A stretch of 64,000 nt of DNA, taken from positions 5,952,001-6,016,000 of the forward strand of contig NZ_CP109473.1 in NCBI RefSeq assembly GCF_036227405.1, in the 5' to 3' direction. Position 1 is the stretch's first letter. Each line of letters opens with the position of its first letter. Below, piece after piece: positions 56,246-64,000 of this stretch. The notes beneath the pieces are model-generated. The model was not told the origin of the DNA. It made no database searches and saw nothing but the letters and a program-made list of their open reading frames with translations. Source of the DNA: Streptomyces sp. NBC_01460. GTDB taxonomy: Bacteria > Actinomycetota > Actinomycetes > Streptomycetales > Streptomycetaceae. The position numbers were made by a program, and so were the translations under genes.

Positions 56246-56596
56246 ATGGCTTCCCTGCTCGATGGCGTCAACGCCGCCTCGCTCCGTACCGACCTCCCGG
56301 CGTTCCGCCCCGGTGACACCGTCAACGTCCACGTGCGCGTGATCGAGGGCAACCGCTCCCGTATCCAGCAGTTCAAGGGCATCGTCATCCGCCGCCAGGG
56401 CTCGGGCGTCAGCGAGACCTTCACGGTCCGCAAGGTCTCCTTCAGCGTCGGCGTCGAGCGCACCTTCCCGGTGCACAGCCCGATCTTCGAGAAGATCGAG
56501 CTCGTCACCCGCGGTGACGTCCGCCGCGCCAAGCTGTACTTCCTCCGTGAGCTCCGCGGCAAGGCCGCGAAGATCAAGGAGAAGCGCGACCGCTGA
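56246..56596 (+). CDS. rplS: 50S ribosomal protein L19
   Basis: The protein has 116 residues: [20 protein letters not shown] and [15 protein letters not shown] are typical, ending in a basic KRDR. Start MASLLDG at ATG 56246. Last ribosomal gene of the group, 45 bases before sipW. Confidence 0.97.
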   Translation: MASLLDGVNAASLRTDLPAFRPGDTVNVHVRVIEGNRSRIQQFKGIVIRRQGSGVSETFTVRKVSFSVGVERTFPVHSPIFEKIELVTRGDVRRAKLYFLRELRGKAAKIKEKRDR

Positions 56597-56641
56597 TTCA
56601 CCTCCGGCGTCCACAGCGTGGCCCGATAGGATTCGGCCCCG

Positions 56642-57406
56642 ATGGACACGGAAGCACAGCACATGGAGCGCGATCGTTCCTCCGGCCCCGCAGACGGGCC
56701 GGAGGAGGGGTCGCGCTCCACGCATGTCCCGGACCGTTCGGCCGCCTCGATGTCCTGGGGGCGCACGGTCTTCCTGGGCATGCTCTGCACGACCGCCCTG
56801 CTGCTCTTCAGCACCTTTGTGCTGCAGCCCTTCCTCATTCCCAGTGGCTCGATGCAGCCCACGCTGCGGGTCGGCGACCGGGTTCTCGTCAACAAACTGG
56901 CGTACCGTTTCGGCTCGGAGCCCCGGCGCGGTGAGGTGGTGGTCTTCGACGGCACCGGATCCTTCGTGCAGGAGACCGAGCCGGAGAACGCCGTCGGCGC
57001 GCTGCTGCGCGGGGCCGCCGCATCCCTCGGGCTGGCCGAACCGGCCGGGTCCGACTTCGTGAAGCGGGTGGTGGGCGTGGGGGGCGACCGTGTGGTCTGC
57101 TGCGACAAGCGGGGGAGGCTCGAGGTGAACGGCGCTCCGGTGACCGAGGAGTATCTGCACCCGGGCGACCGCCCCTCCGAGGTCGCCTTCGACATCGTGG
57201 TGCCCGACGGCAGGCTGTGGGTGATGGGCGATCACCGCAGCAACTCCCGGGACTCGCGCGACCACCTGGGGGAGCCGGGGGGCGGCATGGTGCCGGTGGA
57301 GCGGGTGATCGGACGGGTCGACTGGCTCGGCTGGCCGCTCGGCAGGCTCGGCTCCCTGGAGGGCACGGACGCCTTCACCGGCATACGGCCGGCGGACCAT
57401 GGGTAA
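56642..57406 (+). CDS. sipW: Type I signal peptidase SipW
   Basis: The protein has 254 residues. One N-terminal membrane segment (about 43-62), the catalytic serine Ser70 in PSGSMQPTL, the general-base lysine Lys141 in FVKRVVGVGGD and the GDHRSNSRDSR box. Unlike its three neighbours it has no C-terminal membrane anchor, as known for SipW of S. lividans. It cleaves signal peptides at the outer face of the membrane. It overlaps sipX by 8 bases. Confidence 0.92.
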   Translation: MDTEAQHMERDRSSGPADGPEEGSRSTHVPDRSAASMSWGRTVFLGMLCTTALLLFSTFVLQPFLIPSGSMQPTLRVGDRVLVNKLAYRFGSEPRRGEVVVFDGTGSFVQETEPENAVGALLRGAAASLGLAEPAGSDFVKRVVGVGGDRVVCCDKRGRLEVNGAPVTEEYLHPGDRPSEVAFDIVVPDGRLWVMGDHRSNSRDSRDHLGEPGGGMVPVERVIGRVDWLGWPLGRLGSLEGTDAFTGIRPADHG

Positions 57407-58457
57407 CCGGGGGCGCAGGCCGGGAGAGGCGGACACCGACCCGCCGCTGCCCACCGGGTCGAGGCCGACCACGGGCCGCTCCCTGCCCACGCGGGCGGAA
57501 CGCCGCAAGCTCGCCCGGAAGGTGAAGCGCCGCAGGCGCCGTTCGGCGATCAAGGAGATACCTCTCCTCGTCCTGGTGGCGCTGCTGATCGCGCTGGTGC
57601 TCAAGACCTTCCTCGTCCAGGCCTTCGTGATCCCCTCCGGGTCGATGGAGCAGACCATCCGGATCGGCGACCGGGTGCTGGTGGACAAGCTGACCCCCTG
57701 GTTCGGCTCCGAGCCCCGGCGTGGCGACGTCGTCGTGTTCAAGGACCCGGGCGGCTGGCTGCAACAGGAGACCGCCGGCACCGAGGACCCGCCCGCCGGG
57801 GTCAAACAGGTCAAGGAGCTGCTGACCTTCATCGGACTGCTGCCCTCCGAGGACGAGCAGGATCTGATCAAGCGCGTGGTGGCCGTCGGGGGCGACACCG
57901 TGAAGTGCTGCGGGACCGACGGCAGGATCACGGTCAACGGCGTGGCGCTCGACGAGCCCTATCTGAATCCCGGCGATGTGCCATCCACTCTCAAATTCGA
58001 GGTAAAGGTTCCCCAGGGCCGCATCTTCGTGATGGGGGACCACCGGTCGAATTCCGCGGACTCGCGCTTCCACCTCGACAAACCGGGCAACGGCACGGTG
58101 TCGGAGGACGAGGTCGTCGGCCGGGCCGTGGTGATCGCCTGGCCGTTCGGGCATTGGCGCAGGCTGGAGGAGCCCGGAACGTACGCCTCCGTCCCCGACG
58201 GGAGCGCCGGAGCGACGGCTGCGGCGGGCCCGTCGAATAGTGTGTCCTCCCAGGATCACAACGGAATGGTCCTGCTCCCGACCCCTGCGGAACTCCCGCT
58301 CGTTATGGGAGTGGTGGGCCTGCGCCGATTCGGGCGCGGGCGGTGGCACGGAGTGAGGAGTGGATGTGGGGGATTTGGCGGTCGGCGCACGATCCGGACA
58401 CGACGAACCCGAGGACCGGCCTTCGAGCGACGGGATCCCGGTGGGGGCGGAGAGTGA
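57399..58457 (+). CDS. sipX: Type I signal peptidase SipX
   Basis: The protein has 352 residues. A long basic N terminus (LARKVKRRRRRSAIKE) precedes the membrane segment; the catalytic serine is in PSGSMEQTI and the lysine in DLIKRVVAVGGD. A short C-terminal hydrophobic segment (LPLVMGVVGL) is followed by a Gly/Arg-rich tail of about 45 residues. The last 92 bases also encode the start of sipY in another frame, so the tail may be a read-on artefact or real. Length exceeds the usual 320. Confidence 0.88.
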   Translation: MGNRGRRPGEADTDPPLPTGSRPTTGRSLPTRAERRKLARKVKRRRRRSAIKEIPLLVLVALLIALVLKTFLVQAFVIPSGSMEQTIRIGDRVLVDKLTPWFGSEPRRGDVVVFKDPGGWLQQETAGTEDPPAGVKQVKELLTFIGLLPSEDEQDLIKRVVAVGGDTVKCCGTDGRITVNGVALDEPYLNPGDVPSTLKFEVKVPQGRIFVMGDHRSNSADSRFHLDKPGNGTVSEDEVVGRAVVIAWPFGHWRRLEEPGTYASVPDGSAGATAAAGPSNSVSSQDHNGMVLLPTPAELPLVMGVVGLRRFGRGRWHGVRSGCGGFGGRRTIRTRRTRGPAFERRDPGGGGE

Positions 58458-59256
58458 CGGCGAGTCCCCGGAGGGTGGCAGTACGGCGGTGAAGAAGCCG
58501 CGCTCGTTCTGGAAGGAGCTCCCGCTCCTCATCGGTATCGCGCTCATTCTCGCGCTGCTGATCAAGACGTTCCTGGTGCAGGCGTTCTCGATCCCCTCGG
58601 ACTCCATGCAGAACACGCTGCAGCGGGGCGACCGGGTGCTGGTGGACAAGCTGACGCCGTGGTTCGGCTCGGAGCCGGAGCGCGGCGAGGTCGTGGTCTT
58701 CCACGACCCGGGCGGCTGGCTGGAGGACACCGCGACGCCCGAGCCGAACGCGGTGCAGAAGTTCCTGAGCTTCATCGGACTGATGCCGTCCGCCGAGGAG
58801 AAGGACCTGATCAAGCGGGTCATCGCGGTCGGCGGCGACACGGTCGAGTGCAAGAAGAACGGGCCGGTCACGGTCAACGGCAAGGCGCTGGACGACAAGT
58901 CGTTCATCTTCGCCGGCAACAGCGCGTGCGACGACGAGCCGTTCGGACCGATCCATGTGCCCGAGGGCCGGATCTGGGTGATGGGCGACCACCGGCAGAA
59001 TTCGCTGGACTCCCGCTACCACCAGGAGCTGCCCGGTCAGGGCACGGTCTCCACCGACGAGGTCGTCGGGCGGGCCGTCGTCATCGCCTGGCCCGTCAAC
59101 CGCTGGGCGACCCTCCCGGTGCCGAGCACCTTCGACCAGCCCGGACTGAACGCGGCCGCCTCCGCCGCGGTGCCGGGAGCACTGGGTGTAGCCGGAGCGC
59201 TGCCCCTCGTGTTCTGGCGTCGCCGCAGGCTGACCCGGGAGCGTACCGCCGGGTAA
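58366..59256 (+). CDS. sipY: Type I signal peptidase SipY
   Basis: The protein has about 296 residues. An acidic N terminus, a membrane segment (about 50-70), the catalytic serine in PSDSMQNTL and the lysine in DLIKRVIAVGGD, and the GDHRQNSLDSR box. A second hydrophobic segment near 272-288 is a C-terminal anchor with a basic end. GTG 58366 is preferred because GAGGAG lies 5 bases before it; GTG 58360 would sit on the ribosome binding site. In S. lividans SipY is the major signal peptidase. Confidence 0.92.
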   Translation: MGDLAVGARSGHDEPEDRPSSDGIPVGAESDGESPEGGSTAVKKPRSFWKELPLLIGIALILALLIKTFLVQAFSIPSDSMQNTLQRGDRVLVDKLTPWFGSEPERGEVVVFHDPGGWLEDTATPEPNAVQKFLSFIGLMPSAEEKDLIKRVIAVGGDTVECKKNGPVTVNGKALDDKSFIFAGNSACDDEPFGPIHVPEGRIWVMGDHRQNSLDSRYHQELPGQGTVSTDEVVGRAVVIAWPVNRWATLPVPSTFDQPGLNAAASAAVPGALGVAGALPLVFWRRRRLTRERTAG

Positions 59257-59305
59257 GGTGCCGACTCGGATCAGCGATTGTCGATCTCCGATGGGGGACG
59301 CTGGG

Positions 59306-60076
59306 ATGAGTGGATCAGGACGTCATGACGGCCGCGGCCGGCTCGGCAACGTGTTGTCGAACCTGGCCGTGGCCGTCGGCTGTGTGCTCTTCCTCGGCGG
59401 ATTCGCCTGGGGCGCGGTGGTGTACAAGCCGTACACCGTGCCGACGGATTCGATGACGCCGACGGTGAACGCCGGGGACCGGATCCTCGCGGAGCGGGTG
59501 GACGGCGGTGACGTCCGGCGCGGCGACGTGGTGGTGTTCACCGATGCGACGTGGGGCGACGTGCCCATGGTGAAGCGGGTCGTCGGTGTGGGCGGTGACA
59601 CGATCGCCTGTTGCGACAAGGACGGACGGCTCACCGTCAACGGCAAGGCCGTCGACGAACCGTATCTGCGCGCGGACGGCGCCTCGTCGCTCGGCGGCGC
59701 GGCCGGTGGTCCGGCCTCCCCCCAGAACTTCACGGCCGAGGTGCCCGAGGGGCAGCTCTTCCTCCTCGGTGACGAGCGCAGCACCTCCATGGACTCCCGC
59801 GTCCACCTGGAGGACGCGGGGCACGGTTCCGTGCCGCGCAGTGCCGTCGAGGCGCGGGTGGACGCCGTCGTCTGGCCCTACAAGGGCATGATCGGCCGGC
59901 CCGGGGCCTTCGCGGCCCTGCCCGGCGGCGTGTCCTCCGAGGGACCGCTGCCCCTGCAGGCCGGTGCCCTCGTGCTCGGCGTGGTGCTCATCCTGGGCGG
60001 GGCGGCCTACGGCCCGCTGGTGGCGCGGTCCGGGCGCGGTGCCGAGCGGCCGAAGGCGTCCGCCGGTGCCCGCTGA
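59306..60076 (+). CDS. sipZ: Type I signal peptidase SipZ
   Basis: The protein has 256 residues. One N-terminal membrane segment, the serine in PTDSMTPTV, the lysine in PMVKRVVGVGGD and GDERSTSMDSR, a variant of the usual GDHR box with Glu in place of His. A C-terminal hydrophobic anchor lies near 225-245. ATG 59306 follows GGGGGACGC. It overlaps the Nudix gene by 11 bases, agreeing with the known sipZ-mutT type operon. Confidence 0.92.
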   Translation: MSGSGRHDGRGRLGNVLSNLAVAVGCVLFLGGFAWGAVVYKPYTVPTDSMTPTVNAGDRILAERVDGGDVRRGDVVVFTDATWGDVPMVKRVVGVGGDTIACCDKDGRLTVNGKAVDEPYLRADGASSLGGAAGGPASPQNFTAEVPEGQLFLLGDERSTSMDSRVHLEDAGHGSVPRSAVEARVDAVVWPYKGMIGRPGAFAALPGGVSSEGPLPLQAGALVLGVVLILGGAAYGPLVARSGRGAERPKASAGAR

Positions 60077-60554
60077 GGCACGCAGGGTCGCTCGGGTGGT
60101 GCTCCTGGATCCGGACGACCGGATCCTGCTGTTGCACGGTTTCGAGCCCGAGGACCCGGCCGAGAGCTGGTGGTTCACCCCGGGCGGAGGCCTGGAGGGC
60201 GACGAGACGCGGGAGCAGGCCGCCCTGCGTGAGCTCGCCGAGGAGACCGGGATCACCGATGTCGTTCTCGGCCCCCTGCTGTGGACGAGGATCTGCTCCT
60301 TCACGTTCGACGGGCGCCGCTGGGACCAGGACGAGTGGTACTTCCTCGCCCGCACCTCGCAGACGGCCACCGACCCGAAGGGCCTCACCGAGCTGGAACT
60401 GCGCAGCGTCGCCGGTCTGAGGTGGTGGACTTCCGCCGAACTTCTGGCCACGCGTGAGACGGTGTATCCGACCAGGCTCGCCGGGCTGCTGCGCACGCTG
60501 CTCGACGAGGGTCCCCCGAGTGTTCCGCTGGTTCTCGCCCCCGAAATCGTCTAA
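60066..60554 (+). CDS. Nudix hydrolase
   Basis: The protein has 162 residues. The Nudix box GGLEGDETREQAALRELAEETG fits G-x5-E-x7-REUxEExGU exactly (about 42-64). It hydrolyses a nucleoside diphosphate linked to another group; the substrate is unknown. Coupled to sipZ by overlap; part of the known operon after sipZ. Confidence 0.9.
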   Translation: MPAEARRVARVVLLDPDDRILLLHGFEPEDPAESWWFTPGGGLEGDETREQAALRELAEETGITDVVLGPLLWTRICSFTFDGRRWDQDEWYFLARTSQTATDPKGLTELELRSVAGLRWWTSAELLATRETVYPTRLAGLLRTLLDEGPPSVPLVLAPEIV

Positions 60555-60617
60555 TCGGCCAGGGGTGCGCGGGGCTGACGCACAATAGGGGGACGCACGG
60601 CTGAAGGGGAACATGCC

Positions 60618-60926
60618 ATGAGTGCCGAGGACCTCGAGAAGTACGAGACCGAGATGGAGCTGAAGCTCTACCGGGAGTACCGCGATGTCGTCGGTCTGTT
60701 CAAATATGTGATCGAGACCGAACGGCGCTTCTACCTCACCAACGACTACGAGATGCAGGTGCACTCGGTTCAGGGTGAGGTCTTTTTCGAGGTTTCCATG
60801 GCGGACGCGTGGGTCTGGGACATGTACAGGCCTGCTCGGTTCGTCAAGCAGGTCCGTGTCCTAACGTTCAAGGACGTGAATATCGAGGAGCTCAACAAGA
60901 GCGACCTCGAACTGCCGGGCGGCTGA
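60618..60926 (+). CDS. DUF2469 conserved protein
   Basis: The protein has 102 residues and is one of the most conserved actinobacterial proteins of unknown function (MSAEDLEKYETEMELKLYREYRD, then FEVSMADAWVWDMYRPARF). Acidic, aromatic-rich, with no signal or membrane segment. It lies between the Nudix gene and yraN. Its stop falls within the first unit of a 25-bp tandem duplication. Confidence 0.9.
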   Translation: MSAEDLEKYETEMELKLYREYRDVVGLFKYVIETERRFYLTNDYEMQVHSVQGEVFFEVSMADAWVWDMYRPARFVKQVRVLTFKDVNIEELNKSDLELPGG

Positions 60927-60972
60927 TCCCGGCAGCTGGTCCCGGGGCTGATCCCGGCAGCTGATCCCGGGG
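60923..60972 (+). repeat. 25-bp tandem duplication after the DUF2469 gene
   Basis: Units 60923-60947 and 60948-60972 differ at one position; each contains GATCCCGGCAGCTG. The first holds the stop codon of the DUF2469 gene. The region can fold into alternative hairpins and may act as terminator. Confidence 0.8.
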
Positions 60973-61118
60973 GGTGTCCCCCAGCCCTCCTGGCGTGCCC
61001 TGCGGTGTCCCGGTTCACTCGTCCGAGTGGCCGGGATATGCACAACGGCCTGGTTGTCCACCAAGATCCAATGGATCGGGCGGGGAGCGTCACAGTCGGT
61101 GCCGGAGGTGTTGCCGAT

Positions 61119-61478
61119 ATGAACGCACGGGGGGCACTCGGGCGGTACGGCGAGGATCTGGCGGCACGGCTGCTGGCCGACGCCGGCATGACCGTCCTGG
61201 AGCGCAACTGGCGGTGTCGCGCAGGAGAGATCGACATCGTCGCCAGGGACGGCGACGCGGTGGTCGTCTGCGAGGTGAAGGCCCGCAGGGCGGGCTCCTT
61301 CGAGCATCCGATGGAGGCTGTGACACCGGCCAAGGCGGACCGGCTGCGCAGGCTCGCGGAGATCTGGCTCGACCGGCACGGCGGACCGCCGCCGGGCGGG
61401 GTCCGTATCGATCTGGTCGGTGTGGTCCTGCCGAGGCGCGGTGCCCCGGTCGCCGAACATGTGCGGGGCGTGGCCTGA
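61119..61478 (+). CDS. YraN family (UPF0102) endonuclease-like protein
   Basis: The protein has 119 residues. The nuclease-fold signature is present: [25 protein letters not shown] (acidic residues and Glu-x-Lys). Frequently next to yifB and dprA; it may act in DNA repair or uptake. ATG 61119 follows GGAGGTGTTGCC. It shares one base with the next gene (TGATG). Confidence 0.9.
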   Translation: MNARGALGRYGEDLAARLLADAGMTVLERNWRCRAGEIDIVARDGDAVVVCEVKARRAGSFEHPMEAVTPAKADRLRRLAEIWLDRHGGPPPGGVRIDLVGVVLPRRGAPVAEHVRGVA

Positions 61479-63100
61479 TGGGGTTCGCACGGGCCTGTTC
61501 GGTGGCGCTGGTCGGCGTCGAGGGTGTGGTGGTGGAGGTCCAGGCGGACCTGGAGCCGGGCGTGGCGGCGTTCACGCTGGTGGGTCTGCCTGACAAGAGC
61601 CTGGTGGAGAGCCGGGACAGGGTCAGGGCCGCGGTCGTCAACTCCGGGGCGGAGTGGCCGCAGAAGAAGCTCACGGTGGGACTCTCTCCCGCCTCCGTAC
61701 CCAAGAGCGGATCCGGATTCGACCTCGCTGTCGCGTGCGCGGTGCTCGGGGCGGCGGAGCGGATCGATCCGGCGGCCATCGCCGATGTGGTGATGATCGG
61801 GGAGCTCGGCCTCGACGGCCGGGTGCGCCCGGTGCGCGGGGTGCTGCCCGCCGTGCTCGCGGCGGCGGAGGCGGGGTACCGGCAGGTCGTCGTCCCGGAG
61901 CAGACCGCCGGGGAGGCCGCCCTCGTGCCGGGCGTCTCCGTCCTCGGCGTCCGGAGCCTGCGCCAGCTGATCGCCGTGCTCGGCGACGAGCCGGTGCCCG
62001 ACGAGCCGGCCGCCGACCAGGGCCGCCCCGACACGATGCTGGCCGGGCTGATGGTGCCCGGCGCGGGTCTCGGCACGGGGCTCGCACCACTGTCGGCCGA
62101 CGGCACGGCGCACCGGCCCGATCTGGCCGACGTCGCCGGCCAGGGCCGGGCGCGCACGGCCCTTGAGGTAGCGGCGGCAGGGGGGCACCATCTCCTGCTC
62201 TCCGGGCCGCCGGGGGCGGGGAAGACGATGCTGGCGGAGCGGCTCACGGCGATCCTGCCGCCGCTGTCCCGGCGGGAATCCCTCGAAGTGACGGCGGTGC
62301 ACTCGGTCGCGGGCATCCTCCCGCCGGGTGAACCTCTGATCAGCAGGGCGCCGTACTGCGCGCCGCACCACTCGGCGACGATGCAGTCGCTCGTCGGCGG
62401 GGGCAACGGCCTGCCGAGGCCGGGAGCGGTGTCCCTGGCGCACCGGGGAGTGCTCTTTCTCGACGAGGCGCCGGAGTTCTCCGGGCGGGCCCTCGACGCG
62501 CTGCGCCAGCCCCTGGAATCCGGGCACGTGGTGGTCGCGCGAGCGGCCGGGGTGGTCCGGCTGCCCGCGCGTTTCCTGATGGTCCTGGCCGCGAACCCCT
62601 GCCCCTGCGGCAGGCACACCCTGGCCGGTGCGGGCTGCGAATGCCCGCCCTCCACGGTCCGCCGCTATCAGGCGAGACTGTCGGGCCCCTTGCTTGACCG
62701 GGTGGACCTCCGGGTCGAGGTGGAGCCGGTCGGAAGGGCGGATCTGATGGGACAGGGGGGCCGGGGGGAATCCTCCGCCGAGGTGGCCGTCCGGGTGCGG
62801 GAGGCCAGGGAGCGCGCGGTCGAGCGGCTCGCGGGCACGCCCTGGACCACCAACAGCGAAGTGCCCGGGCACGAGCTGAGGACGAGGCTGGTCGCGGCGC
62901 CCGGCGCCCTCATGGCGGCCGAGCGCGACCTGGAGCGAGGCGTCCTCACGGCCCGCGGCCTCGACCGGGTCCTGCGCGTGGCGTGGACCGTGGCGGACCT
63001 GCGGGGCGCCGACCGCCCGGACGCCTCGGACGTCGCGGTGGCGCTGGAGCTGCGGACGGGCGTCCAGCGTGGAGTCCCGATGCAGGCGGGTGCCCGGTGA
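61478..63100 (+). CDS. YifB/ComM-family AAA ATPase
   Basis: The protein has 540 residues and Mg-chelatase-like subunit features: an N-terminal ChlI/LonC-like domain, Walker A GPPGAGKTMLAERL (near 245), Walker B GVLFLDEAPEF (near 325), and a cysteine cluster CPCGRHTLAGAGCECP (near 370), followed by the ChlI C-terminal domain. ComM extends branch migration during DNA uptake and recombination in other bacteria. It overlaps dprA by GTGA. Confidence 0.92.
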   Translation: MGFARACSVALVGVEGVVVEVQADLEPGVAAFTLVGLPDKSLVESRDRVRAAVVNSGAEWPQKKLTVGLSPASVPKSGSGFDLAVACAVLGAAERIDPAAIADVVMIGELGLDGRVRPVRGVLPAVLAAAEAGYRQVVVPEQTAGEAALVPGVSVLGVRSLRQLIAVLGDEPVPDEPAADQGRPDTMLAGLMVPGAGLGTGLAPLSADGTAHRPDLADVAGQGRARTALEVAAAGGHHLLLSGPPGAGKTMLAERLTAILPPLSRRESLEVTAVHSVAGILPPGEPLISRAPYCAPHHSATMQSLVGGGNGLPRPGAVSLAHRGVLFLDEAPEFSGRALDALRQPLESGHVVVARAAGVVRLPARFLMVLAANPCPCGRHTLAGAGCECPPSTVRRYQARLSGPLLDRVDLRVEVEPVGRADLMGQGGRGESSAEVAVRVREARERAVERLAGTPWTTNSEVPGHELRTRLVAAPGALMAAERDLERGVLTARGLDRVLRVAWTVADLRGADRPDASDVAVALELRTGVQRGVPMQAGAR

Positions 63101-64000
63101 CCGCCCCGCCGGCCCCGGCCGACGACGGGCGGGAGCGGCTGGCGCGTGCGGCCCTGACCCGGGTGTTCGAGCCGGGGGACGAGCGCGGTGGCCGCTGGCT
63201 CCGCGAGGCCGGTCCCGTCGAGCTGATGCGGCGTCTCACCGGCGCGGAGGGAGCCGCGCGGACGCTCAAAGGGATGACGGCGGCCCGCCTCGCCGGCTAC
63301 CGCCTCCGGGCATCGGGCGCCGACCCCGTGCGGGACCTGGCGGACGTGGCCGCGGCCGGCGGGCGGTTCGTCTGCCCCGGTGACCGGGAGTGGCCGAGCC
63401 AGCTCGACGACCTGGGCGACGCGCGGCCGATCGGACTCTGGGTGCGTGGCAGGTCCGACCTGCGTCTCTGGGCGCTGCGCTCGGTCGCCCTGGTCGGCGC
63501 CCGGGCCTGTACGCCCTACGGGGCGCACATGGCGGCGACGCTGGCCGCGGGGCTCGCCGAGCGGGGCTGGGTGGTCGTCTCCGGGGCGGCGTTCGGGGTG
63601 GACGGCGCCGCCCACCGAGGTGCACTGGCCGCGGGTGGGGCGACTATGGCGGTGCTGGCCTGCGGGGTGGACGTGGCCTATCCCCGGGGCCATGCCGAAC
63701 TGATCGGGCGCATCGTGGAACAGGGCCTGGTCATGGGTGAGCTGCCGCCCTCGGAGCATCCGACGCGCAGCAGATTCATCCTCCGCAACAGGGTGATCGC
63801 GGCACTCACGAGAGGCACCGTGGTGGTGGAGGCCGAATACCGCAGCGGCTCACTCGTCACGGCGAGGAACGCCCAACGGCTGGGCCGCTTCGCCATGGGG
63901 GTGCCCGGCCCCGCCACCAGCGGTCTCTCGGCCGGGGTCCATGAACTCCTGCGTGGCGAGGGCGTCCTGGTCACCGATGCCGCCGAAATCTGCGAGCTGG
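63097..64000 (+). CDS. dprA: DNA processing protein DprA (partial, runs off window)
   Basis: 301 codons are visible and the frame is open at the window end. The Rossmann-fold signature is clear: VALVGARACTPYG, VVSGAAFGVDGAAHRGAL, and FILRNRVIAALT. DprA loads RecA on single-stranded DNA taken up by the cell. The yraN-yifB-dprA cluster is conserved in actinobacteria. GTG start at 63097, overlapping the previous stop by 4 bases. Confidence 0.93.
   Translation, partial: MTAPPAPADDGRERLARAALTRVFEPGDERGGRWLREAGPVELMRRLTGAEGAARTLKGMTAARLAGYRLRASGADPVRDLADVAAAGGRFVCPGDREWPSQLDDLGDARPIGLWVRGRSDLRLWALRSVALVGARACTPYGAHMAATLAAGLAERGWVVVSGAAFGVDGAAHRGALAAGGATMAVLACGVDVAYPRGHAELIGRIVEQGLVMGELPPSEHPTRSRFILRNRVIAALTRGTVVVEAEYRSGSLVTARNAQRLGRFAMGVPGPATSGLSAGVHELLRGEGVLVTDAAEICEL

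Overview
The window is chromosomal DNA from a Streptomyces or close relative. The evidence is very high GC with strongly GC-biased third codon positions, many GTG starts, four adjacent type I signal peptidases (sipW-X-Y-Z), an HU protein with a histone-H1-like lysine tail (HupS), an NdgR-type IclR regulator divergent from leuCD, and the order nsdA-amtB-glnK-glnD-ffh-rpsP. This matches the core order known for the S. coelicolor chromosome around SCO5545-5605. Apart from one insertion, the window is conserved core genome.

Layout. 0.4-5.2 kb: a small two-repeat peptide gene, a FAH-family hydrolase overlapping gltX, a HAD phosphatase, a Gln-Glu-Glu-Gln-Glu tRNA cluster, and ndgR on the minus strand. 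5.4-15.6 kb: leuC-leuD, hupS, cofC/fbiD (F420 side chain), an acyltransferase-gpsA-ddlA run (phospholipid and peptidoglycan precursors), a DUF3515 lipoprotein and a stand-alone Lrp/AsnC ligand-binding protein, then thiL-thiD. 15.7-25.2 kb: rpmB, a FakA-like DAK2 protein, recG, rsmD-coaD, a coiled-coil protein, yceD-rpmF-rnc and mutM, then an HxlR regulator.

25.85-32.38 kb: a compact 6.5-kb integrated element of the actinomycete integrative element (AICE/pSAM2) type. It carries a small basic protein, an overlapping GntR regulator and HAD phosphatase pair on the minus strand, and a fully overlapping plus-strand operon of two unknown small genes, a RepSA-like HUH initiator, an excisionase and a tyrosine integrase. 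Direct repeats of an 11-bp core bracket it. It sits exactly in the 3' end of a CAP-domain protein gene and rebuilds that gene's last codons. No FtsK-like transfer gene, Spd spread genes, Pra activator or primase are present. A TTGACA-N17-TAACTT promoter with a perfect 14-bp palindrome in its spacer fronts the operon and is the likely GntR switch.

32.4-51.8 kb: the CAP-domain protein, acylphosphatase, a small coiled-coil protein, smc (with a repeat-rich insertion in the hinge), the glucose permease glcP, an NCS1 cytosine/purine permease, ftsY, a stand-alone degenerate prim-pol protein, nsdA, the nitrogen operon amtB-glnK-glnD with a recognisable GlnR box, and ffh. 51.8-64 kb: a methyltransferase, a SprT-like zinc protein, the rpsP-khpA-rimM-trmD-rplS translation group, the four signal peptidases, a Nudix hydrolase, DUF2469, yraN, a YifB/ComM ATPase and the start of dprA, which runs off the window.

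The main new-looking material is the minimal element: its protein-gene attachment site, its arm-site layout, its GntR/HAD control pair, and its separation of the CAP gene from that gene's terminator.
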